Assembly (NCBI GenBank): GCA_937958735.1
Contig: CALGNG010000249.1
Location: 1 to 5,631 of the forward strand
DNA: 5,631 nucleotides
Direction: 5' to 3'
Source: an uncultured Aquimarina sp.
Lineage (GTDB): Bacteria; Bacteroidota; Bacteroidia; Flavobacteriales; Flavobacteriaceae
Below the pieces are notes generated by a model. The model was not told where the DNA came from, ran no database searches, and was given only the letters and a program-made list of their open reading frames with translations. Below are positions 1 to 5,631 of the stretch, piece after piece; position 1 is the stretch's first letter; each line of letters opens with the position of its first letter. A program made the translations under genes and the position numbers.

Positions 1-1665
1 ATAGCAGAATTTTCGGCATTAATGGAATATTATAACCAAGATGCTGTATACTATGCCCATGCTGGAGCAGGAGAAATTCATTTAAGGCCCATTTTAGACC
101 TTAAAAAATCCAAAGATGTAAGTCTTTTTAAAGAAATTACCGATGCAGTAGCCGTTTTGGTGAAAAAATACAACGGTTCTAGGAGTGGAGAGCATGGAGA
201 CGGTATAGTACGTTCTAGTTATATTCCAGAAATGATAGGGGCTAGTAATTATGAATTACTTAAAGAAATAAAAAAAGAATTCGATCCTAAAGGAATATTT
301 AATAAGGGGAAAATTATAGACCCCTTATCTATGGTAGATAATTTACGCTACCAACCCGGTAAAACAACTACAGAAGTCTCGACACTTTTAGATTTCTCAG
401 ACTCCTTAGGTATTTTACGAGTAGCAGAAAAATGTAATGGCAGTGGAGATTGTAGGAAATCTGTAGATGCAGGAGGCGGAATGTGCCCCAGTTACAGAGC
501 CACAAAAAACGAAAAAGATACTACAAGAGCCAGAGCAAATACCTTGCGGGAAGTATTAACCAACAGTACGAATACCAATAAGTTTAATGATCCTTTATTA
601 AAAGAAGCTTTTGATTTATGTGTAAGTTGTAAAGCTTGTGTAAGCGAGTGCCCTTCTAATGTAGATGTGGCTACTTTAAAAGCAGAGTTTTTATTTCAAT
701 ATCAAAAAACAAATAAAGCCTCGTTAAGAGATCAGCTATTTGCATATAACGATACCGTTAATCGGTTTGCATCAAAATTCTCTGGACTCTCTAACTTTGT
801 TTTTACCAATAAAATTACTGCTGCAATAGTAAAAAAAAGCATGGGAATTGCTCCACAGCGGTCTTTACCCAAAATAGCTAAAGAGTCTTTTGAAGTATGG
901 TTAATTAAATTCTTGAAAAATAATACACTAATAAAACCAGTAAAAGAAGTGTACCTATTTGTAGACGAATTTTCTAACTTTTTAGAAGTCCAAACAGGAA
1001 AAGACACGGTAATACTATTAACTAAATTAAATTATAAGGTAAACTACCTAGCTCATAAGCAAAGTGGTAGGGCCTTTATATCTAAAGGTTTCTTAGAAGA
1101 AGCTAAAGAATTGTGTAATTATAATATTGCAATCTTTAAAGATAAAATAACTAAAGAAATTCCTTTAGTAGGAATAGAGTCCTCGGCTATTTTAACCTTT
1201 AGAGACGAGTATTTAAGGCTAGCCACAGATAAAAAAGCAGCAAAATTACTATCGGAAAAAGTAGTTACTATAGACGAGTTTTTAGCTAGCGAGATAGAGA
1301 ATAAATCCATTTTAAGCTCTCAATTTTCGGAAGAAAAAAAAGATATCAAACTACACGTCCATTGCCACCAAAAAGCTTTGTCTTCTACAGTACACACCTT
1401 TAAGTTTTTAAATTTACCAGTAAATTATAAAGTAATCCTAATACCTTCGGGATGTTGCGGTATGGCAGGATCTTTTGGGTACGAAAAAGAACATTATAGC
1501 ACCAGTATGCAAATGGGAGAACTCTCCTTGTTTCCTAAAATAAGAAAAGCAGCCCCGGAAACGGTTATAGCCGCTACAGGGACAAGTTGTAGGCACCAGA
1601 TACAAGATGCTACAACAAAAAAGTCCAAACATCCAGTAAGTATCCTTTTAGAAGGGTTTATTTAA
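1..1665 (+). CDS. FAD/Fe-S oxidoreductase, YdiJ-like D-2-hydroxyacid dehydrogenase (5' truncated)
   Basis: The reading frame is open from base 1, and seven in-frame codons precede the first ATG at 22. That ATG is therefore internal, and the gene starts outside the window. The visible 554 residues are the C-terminal part of a protein that in this family is about 970-1000 residues long. In order, numbering the fragment from base 1, they show: the end of the FAD-linked oxidase C-terminal domain (HAGAGEIHLRP near 20-30, SGEHGDGIVR near 62-71); a ferredoxin-like region with C145, C151 and C162-P, then a classic CxxCxxCxxxCP at C207, C210, C213 and C217; and two cysteine-rich (CCG/DUF224) halves. 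The first half lacks the CCG motif (SGRAFISKG near 355). The second keeps HVHCHQKAL near 452 and SGCCGMAGSFGYE near 483-495. Family members oxidise D-2-hydroxyacids such as D-2-hydroxyglutarate or D-lactate at FAD and pass electrons through Fe-S clusters, probably to the respiratory chain. The substrate here is inferred only. The gene is separated by 140 bases from pdxH and is probably a different transcription unit. Confidence 0.9.
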   Translation: MAEFSALMEYYNQDAVYYAHAGAGEIHLRPILDLKKSKDVSLFKEITDAVAVLVKKYNGSRSGEHGDGIVRSSYIPEMIGASNYELLKEIKKEFDPKGIFNKGKIIDPLSMVDNLRYQPGKTTTEVSTLLDFSDSLGILRVAEKCNGSGDCRKSVDAGGGMCPSYRATKNEKDTTRARANTLREVLTNSTNTNKFNDPLLKEAFDLCVSCKACVSECPSNVDVATLKAEFLFQYQKTNKASLRDQLFAYNDTVNRFASKFSGLSNFVFTNKITAAIVKKSMGIAPQRSLPKIAKESFEVWLIKFLKNNTLIKPVKEVYLFVDEFSNFLEVQTGKDTVILLTKLNYKVNYLAHKQSGRAFISKGFLEEAKELCNYNIAIFKDKITKEIPLVGIESSAILTFRDEYLRLATDKKAAKLLSEKVVTIDEFLASEIENKSILSSQFSEEKKDIKLHVHCHQKALSSTVHTFKFLNLPVNYKVILIPSGCCGMAGSFGYEKEHYSTSMQMGELSLFPKIRKAAPETVIAATGTSCRHQIQDATTKKSKHPVSILLEGFI

Positions 1666-1805
1666 TTTTTTTAAACTATTTGTATAAATAATTTTATGTA
1701 AATTACTATATATTAGTTTTTTATAATTTTTTTGTAAAGCATAAAATTGTAGTTTTTTTTAAATATAAATTATTGTTATTCTTTATTTTGCATTAAATTA
1801 ATACT
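1666..1805 (+). promoter_or_regulatory. Very AT-rich spacer, likely to hold the pdxH-sixA-ppk1-ppx promoter
   Basis: This 140-base gap has 15 G or C bases (about 11%) and no plausible ORF. It is the only sizeable gap in the window, so the promoter of the downstream cluster probably lies here. No perfect Bacteroidota promoter (TTG, 17-23 bases, TAnnTTTG) is present. The best partial matches are TTATTTTG at 1783-1790, one mismatch to the -7 box but without a well-placed TTG, and TTTG at 1731-1734 with TAGTTTTT at 1750-1757, one mismatch but a short 15-base spacer. No Shine-Dalgarno sequence precedes the ATG at 1806, as is normal for Bacteroidota. The role as promoter region is inferred from position and composition. 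The exact boxes are unresolved. Confidence 0.35.
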
Positions 1806-2447
1806 ATGAATACAGATTTAACAGATTATAGAAAATCGTATGCTAAAAAAGAACTTTTAGAAAATCAAATTCCAGATAATCCTATAGAATTATTTGACCA
1901 ATGGTTTAAAGAAGTGGAAGCACACGGTGGTGTAGAAGAAACCAATGCAATGACGATAAATACGATTGGACTGGATGGTTTTCCAAAGGCGCGTATTGTT
2001 TTATTAAAAAAGTATAACGATAAAGGATTTGTCTTCTACACCAATTACGATTCGGAAAAAGGAAAGTCTATTATAGAAAACCCTAAAGTATGTATTTCTT
2101 TTTTTTGGCCCAATTTAGAGCGCCAAGTAATTATAAAAGGAATGGCTTTTAAAGAAAGTGAGGAGCTAAGTACCGCCTATTTTCATTCGCGTCCACGCGG
2201 AAGCCAAATAGGAGCATGGACTTCTCCACAAAGTCAGGAAATAGTATCTAGAGAAATTTTAGAACAAAAAGAACAAGAACTAATTAAAAAACATGAAGGG
2301 AAAGAAATTCCTAAACCAAAACACTGGGGAGGCTTTGTTGTTGTCCCGCATAGTATAGAATTTTGGCAAGGAAGACCTAATAGATTACACGACAGAGTAA
2401 TTTATACCAATTCCAACCAATGGACTAAAACACGACTAGCCCCTTAA
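1806..2447 (+). CDS. pdxH: Pyridoxamine/pyridoxine 5'-phosphate oxidase
   Basis: This enzyme is a cytoplasmic FMN-dependent homodimer. It oxidises pyridoxamine 5'-phosphate or pyridoxine 5'-phosphate with O2 to pyridoxal 5'-phosphate (PLP), the last step of vitamin B6 cofactor synthesis and salvage. The 213 residues are close to the 218 of E. coli PdxH and look complete. The N-terminal part has the usual opening (DYRKSYAKKELLE, then ELFDQWFKEV). The FMN-binding barrel shows KARIVLLKK at 61-69 and FFWPNLERQVIIKG at 99-112. The substrate-phosphate region is YFHSRPRGSQIGAW at 125-138. The C-terminal dimerisation domain carries FWQGRPNRLHDRVIY at 186-200 and ends in RLAP. By alignment by eye with E. 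coli, K68, Y125, R129, S133, R193 and H195 match the PLP-binding residues, so it should be active. The ATG at 1806 fits the family N-terminus and no better start is available. The next gene follows after 15 bases, so co-transcription is likely. Confidence 0.97.
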   Translation: MNTDLTDYRKSYAKKELLENQIPDNPIELFDQWFKEVEAHGGVEETNAMTINTIGLDGFPKARIVLLKKYNDKGFVFYTNYDSEKGKSIIENPKVCISFFWPNLERQVIIKGMAFKESEELSTAYFHSRPRGSQIGAWTSPQSQEIVSREILEQKEQELIKKHEGKEIPKPKHWGGFVVVPHSIEFWQGRPNRLHDRVIYTNSNQWTKTRLAP

Positions 2448-2462
2448 CCAAATTATACAACT

Positions 2463-2954
2463 ATGAAGACGATTTATTTTATAAGGCACGCAAAATCCTC
2501 TTGGGATGCTCCAATTTCCGATATAGACAGGCCTCTTAATGAAAGAGGCTATAACGATGCCCACCATATAGGGGAAGAGCTAAAGGATAAAAATATAAAA
2601 ATAAATGCTATTTATAGTAGTGTAGCCAATAGAGCCAGGACAACAGCTGGTATTGTGTCGTTTAAGTTAGGTTTTAAAGAGCAAGATATTACCAGTAGCG
2701 AAGAACTGTACGATTTTGAAGGAGAAAAAGTCGTTAATTTTATAAAGCAATTACCCAACGAACAGGAAAATGTTCTTATTTTCGGGCATAATCCGGCATT
2801 TACCAATATTGTAAATACTTTAGGAAGTGTAAAATTAGATAACTTACCTACCTGTGGAGTAGTGTCCATCCAATTCGAAATTAAGAATTGGACGGAATTA
2901 TCCCAAGGAGAAACCGATTTTTACATATTACCAAAATTATTAGGATATCGGTAA
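2463..2954 (+). CDS. sixA: SixA-like phosphohistidine phosphatase (histidine phosphatase superfamily)
   Basis: This is a small single-domain phosphatase of 163 residues, close to the 161 of E. coli SixA, with no signal peptide, so probably cytoplasmic. Catalytic features are visible in order: the RHA motif with R8 and the nucleophile H9 (YFIRHAKSSW), RPLNERG at 23-29, the second arginine around R57 in SSVANRARTTA, an acidic residue near E81, and the second histidine H109 in IFGHNPAF. The reaction passes through a phospho-H9 intermediate. In E. coli SixA removes phosphate from phosphohistidine proteins; it was first described on the ArcB HPt domain and later on the PTS-Ntr protein NPr. The substrate here is unknown. 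The gene lies 15 bases after pdxH and 34 bases before ppk1, which suggests a link to polyphosphate metabolism. The symbol is assigned on size and motifs. Other small histidine phosphatases acting on small molecules cannot be excluded. Confidence 0.85.
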   Translation: MKTIYFIRHAKSSWDAPISDIDRPLNERGYNDAHHIGEELKDKNIKINAIYSSVANRARTTAGIVSFKLGFKEQDITSSEELYDFEGEKVVNFIKQLPNEQENVLIFGHNPAFTNIVNTLGSVKLDNLPTCGVVSIQFEIKNWTELSQGETDFYILPKLLGYR

Positions 2955-2988
2955 GTGAAGCTTTTAAAAAGTAAACTGAAGTAAGCAC

Positions 2989-5073
2989 ATGTCAAAAAAC
3001 AAATATGAGTACATCAACAGAGAAATTAGTTGGCTAAAATTTAATGCAAGAGTACTGCAAGAAGCTAGAGATGAAAAAGTACCTTTATTAGAACGATTGC
3101 GATTTATAGGAATTTTTTCCAATAATTTAGACGAATTTTTTAGAGTACGTTATGCAACAGTACAGCGTATTGTTTTTGCAGGTAAATCTGGAAAAAAAGC
3201 GCTCTACGGTATGGAAGCTAGGCTGCTTCTAGAACAAATAACCAATATAGTAATACAACAACAGACAGAAAGTTTAGAAATAATTCGCGAAATACAATTG
3301 CGTTTAGAAGATCACGGTATATTTGTAATTAAAGAACACCAAGTTACTGCAAGCCAAGGAGAGTTTATTAGAGATTACTTTACCGAAGTAGTAAGCCCTG
3401 CTTTAATGACGTTTATGTTAGACGATCTAGAGCGTTTTCCTCATCTAAAAGATAAGGCGGCCTACTTGGCAGTAAAGTTAGCCCTGGATCAAGAAGATGC
3501 CAATTACGATACCAAAGAGGGAAAAGAAAACTTATTTGCATTAATAGAAATTCCAGACTCTATAGGACGTTTTGTGGTATTGCCAAAAGACAAAGATGGT
3601 AAAGAATATATTATAGTATTAGACGATCTAATGCGCTATTGTATGGATCAAATCTTCAGTATTTTTAATTATAAAGAAGTTTCGGTACACATGATTAAAA
3701 TTACTAGAGATGCCGCCCTAGATATCGATAATGATTTTAAGAAAAGTTTTATAGAAAAAATTTCTAAAAGTGTTTATTTAAGAAGAGAAGGGGATCCAGT
3801 ACGCTTTGTCTACGATAAAACAATAGATCCCGACACATTGGAGTTTCTAATGGAAAAAATGCAGATAGACGATACAGACAGTATTATTCCAGGAGGACGC
3901 TACCACAACCGTAGAGATTATATGAGTTTTCCAACTCTAGGACATAAAGAACTAGCTTACGAATCCTTTAAACCATTACCCGTAAAAGGACTAGATATTA
4001 ACGGAAGTATTTTTAAAAAAATAGCAAAGAAAGATTATCTCTTATACGCACCTTATCAAAGTTTTTCTTACATCATAAAATTTTTAAGAGAAGCAGCATT
4101 AGACCCCAAAGTAACCTCTATAAAAATAACCATATACCGTTTGTCCAATGTATCGCATATTGCCAGTTCTTTAATAAACGCTGCTAAAAACGGAAAAGCG
4201 GTAACAGTACAAATAGAATTACAAGCAAGATTTGACGAAGCAAACAATATAGAGTATGCGGAAGCAATGCAAGAAGAAGGAGTAAACCTAATATTTGGTG
4301 TGCCAGGATTAAAAGTACATTGTAAAACCTGTTTAATAGAGCGTACAGAAGGTGGAAAGAAAAAACGTTATGGATTTATAAGTACGGGTAATTTTAACGA
4401 ATCTACAGCTAAAATTTATACAGATTACACCCTGTTTACAAGTAATTCTGATATTTTAAAAGATCTAAACAAAGTGTTCGATTTTTTTGAAATTAATTAT
4501 AAAGTAACTAGATATAAGCACTTAATAGTTTCTCCACATTATTCCCGAAAAAGATTTTCTGAGCTTATAGATATAGAAATAGCTAATAAACAAAAAGGAA
4601 AAGAAGCCTATATACGCATTAAGGTAAATAGTCTTACAGATTATGGGATGATAGATAAACTATATCAAGCCAGTAACGAGGGAGTTAAAATAGACTTAAT
4701 TGTAAGAGGAATGTGTTGTCTTATACCAGGAAAAAAGGGGATGAGCGAAAACATTAAGGCGATTAGTATAGTGGATAAATTTTTAGAACACCCAAGAATG
4801 TATATTTTTGGTAATGGAGGGGATCCTAGTGTTTTTATATCCTCGTCGGATTGGATGCGAAGAAACCTAGACCGTAGAGTAGAGGTAACCTGTCCTATTT
4901 TTGACAACGATATAAAACAACAACTAATAGATACTTTTAATATCTGTTGGGCAGACAACGTAAAAGCACGTATATTAAACAAAGATCAAGATAATACCTA
5001 TATAAAAAACGATCTTCCAGAAAACAGATCACAGTTAAGTTTGTACGATTATTTTAAAAACCGATTGAATTAG
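2989..5073 (+). CDS. ppk1: Polyphosphate kinase 1
   Basis: PPK1 reversibly polymerises the gamma-phosphate of ATP into inorganic polyphosphate through an autophosphorylated histidine. It is usually a tetramer and often membrane-associated. The 694 residues match the family (E. coli 688) and the gene is complete. In order: the N-terminal domain (YINREISWLKFNARVLQEA at 8-26, then FSNNLDEFFRVR at 43-54, including the ATP-binding Asn45); the middle head domain; and two phospholipase-D-like C-terminal domains. The first of these has ITIYRLSN at 380-387 and VELQARFDEANN-like IELQARFDEANN at 409-420, giving R384 and R414 at the likely Mg/phosphate-binding positions. GLKVHCKTCLIER at 440-452 carries the catalytic H444, and STGNFNESTAKIYTDY follows at 465-480. 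The second has FLEHPRMYIFGNGGD at 598-612 with the second conserved histidine H601, and DWMRRNLDRRVEV at 621-633. All key residues are present, so an active enzyme is expected. The ATG at 2989 gives the standard N-terminus. A Ppx gene follows after 4 bases. Confidence 0.98.
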   Translation: MSKNKYEYINREISWLKFNARVLQEARDEKVPLLERLRFIGIFSNNLDEFFRVRYATVQRIVFAGKSGKKALYGMEARLLLEQITNIVIQQQTESLEIIREIQLRLEDHGIFVIKEHQVTASQGEFIRDYFTEVVSPALMTFMLDDLERFPHLKDKAAYLAVKLALDQEDANYDTKEGKENLFALIEIPDSIGRFVVLPKDKDGKEYIIVLDDLMRYCMDQIFSIFNYKEVSVHMIKITRDAALDIDNDFKKSFIEKISKSVYLRREGDPVRFVYDKTIDPDTLEFLMEKMQIDDTDSIIPGGRYHNRRDYMSFPTLGHKELAYESFKPLPVKGLDINGSIFKKIAKKDYLLYAPYQSFSYIIKFLREAALDPKVTSIKITIYRLSNVSHIASSLINAAKNGKAVTVQIELQARFDEANNIEYAEAMQEEGVNLIFGVPGLKVHCKTCLIERTEGGKKKRYGFISTGNFNESTAKIYTDYTLFTSNSDILKDLNKVFDFFEINYKVTRYKHLIVSPHYSRKRFSELIDIEIANKQKGKEAYIRIKVNSLTDYGMIDKLYQASNEGVKIDLIVRGMCCLIPGKKGMSENIKAISIVDKFLEHPRMYIFGNGGDPSVFISSSDWMRRNLDRRVEVTCPIFDNDIKQQLIDTFNICWADNVKARILNKDQDNTYIKNDLPENRSQLSLYDYFKNRLN

Positions 5074-5077
5074 CATT

Positions 5078-5631
5078 TTGATTACAATAGATAAATTCGG
5101 AGCCATAGATATAGGTTCCAATGCAGTAAGACTATTAATAGGTTCGGTAACCTCTTTAAATGGTCAAAACCCTCGCTTTAAAAAAACGAGCCTAGTGCGT
5201 GTGCCTATACGTTTAGGAGCAGATGTGTTTATAAAAAACGAGGTTTCGGAAGAAAACGTAAAACGTTTGTTAGATACCATGAAGTCTTACAGACTTCTAA
5301 TGGAAACACATAAAATACACAGTTATAAAGCATGTGCCACATCGGCAATGAGGGGGGCTAAAAATGGTAAAGACATTGTAGCCTTAATAAAAAAAGAAGC
5401 TGGAATCCAGATAGATATTATAGACGGGAAAGACGAAGCGTCTATAATAGCTATGACAGACTTAACAGAGCTTACAGATCAAGAAGCGTCCTACTTGTAT
5501 GTAGATGTAGGAGGAGGGAGTACAGAATTTACCGTTTATCATCACGGAGAAAAAATAGCTTCAAAATCTTTTAACCTAGGAACAGTACGTTTGTTAAACG
5601 ATTTGGTAACCCCAGAATTATGGCAAAGCGT
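5078..5631 (+). CDS. ppx: Exopolyphosphatase, Ppx/GppA family (3' truncated, TTG start)
   Basis: The enzyme releases phosphate from the ends of polyphosphate, and some family members hydrolyse pppGpp instead. It belongs to the actin-like ASKHA fold. The frame is open to the end of the window, giving 184 codons plus two bases with no interruption. From my own translation, the N-terminus reads MITIDKFGAIDIGSNAVRLL with the phosphate-1 motif at 9-22. CATSAMRGAKN lies at 86-96, DGKDEASII at 116-124 contains E120 (the position of the E. coli Ppx catalytic Glu121), and DVGGGSTEF at 143-151 is the phosphate-2 motif. An in-frame TGA at 5066-5068 leaves no upstream ATG. The only conventional start before the essential GAIDIGSN motif is TTG at 5078, which gives the N-terminus usual for flavobacterial homologues. 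It starts 4 bases after the ppk1 stop, so the two are surely co-transcribed and may be translationally coupled. Ppx as opposed to GppA is inferred from the ppk1 neighbour. Confidence 0.93.
   Translation, partial: MITIDKFGAIDIGSNAVRLLIGSVTSLNGQNPRFKKTSLVRVPIRLGADVFIKNEVSEENVKRLLDTMKSYRLLMETHKIHSYKACATSAMRGAKNGKDIVALIKKEAGIQIDIIDGKDEASIIAMTDLTELTDQEASYLYVDVGGGSTEFTVYHHGEKIASKSFNLGTVRLLNDLVTPELWQS

Noticed and set aside
22..1665. ATG at 22 as the true start of the oxidoreductase gene.
   Set aside because: The frame is open upstream to base 1, and the protein from 22 would begin inside the FAD-oxidase C-terminal domain without the FAD-binding domain. The gene is cut by the window edge.
1661..1690. 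Possible terminators after the oxidoreductase stop: TTTAA/TTAAA arms (1661-1675) and TATTT/AAATA arms (1677-1690).
   Set aside because: Each stem is only five A-T pairs with no G-C pair, which is expected by chance at this base composition. Neither would make a stable terminator hairpin.
2955..2988. Palindrome-like CTTTTAAAAAG at 2961-2971 between the phosphatase gene and ppk1, as a possible regulatory site or hairpin.
   Set aside because: It is short, has essentially no loop and is nearly all A/T. It cannot form a useful hairpin, and I do not recognise it as an operator.
732..4982. Minus-strand ORFs of 63-105 codons within the oxidoreductase, sixA and ppk1 genes.
   Set aside because: All lie opposite strongly recognised genes, show no domain or motif I recognise, and are expected by chance.
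1..5631. Defence system, mobile element, CRISPR array, tRNA or riboswitch.
   Set aside because: I saw no transposase, direct or inverted long repeats, tRNA-like cloverleaf or structured leader. All the coding sequence is explained by housekeeping metabolic families.

Overview
The window is about 5.6 kb of ordinary, gene-dense, AT-rich chromosome, most likely from a member of the Flavobacteriia (Bacteroidota). Three things suggest this: strong A/T bias at third codon positions, start codons without Shine-Dalgarno sequences, and a histidine phosphatase / PPK1 / short Ppx-GppA gene order that I recall from Flavobacteriaceae. I cannot name a genus. Every gene is on the + strand, and I see no mobile elements, RNA genes, CRISPR arrays or long repeats.

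Layout: (1) Bases 1-1665 are the 3' part of a large FAD-plus-iron-sulfur oxidoreductase of the YdiJ / D-2-hydroxyacid dehydrogenase type. The FAD-binding start of the gene lies before the window. (2) Bases 1666-1805 are a 140-base spacer of only about 11% GC, the likely place for a promoter. (3) Bases 1806-2447 are pdxH, pyridoxamine 5'-phosphate oxidase. (4) Bases 2463-2954 are a SixA-like histidine phosphatase. (5) Bases 2989-5073 are ppk1, polyphosphate kinase. (6) From 5078 to the end of the window is the 5' part of a Ppx/GppA exopolyphosphatase. It starts at TTG, so an ATG-only ORF search would miss it.

Genes 3 to 6 are separated by 15, 34 and 4 bases and probably form one transcription unit driven from the AT-rich spacer. 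The last three make a polyphosphate module. PPK1 makes polyphosphate from ATP through a phosphohistidine intermediate, and Ppx degrades it. Between pdxH and ppk1 sits a small phosphatase whose family can remove phosphate from phosphohistidine. PdxH, which makes the cofactor PLP, has no obvious biochemical link to polyphosphate and may simply be co-transcribed.

I found no clearly new biological system. The points most worth a second look are the SixA-PPK1-Ppx linkage, the TTG start of ppx close behind ppk1, and the cysteine pattern of the partial oxidoreductase.
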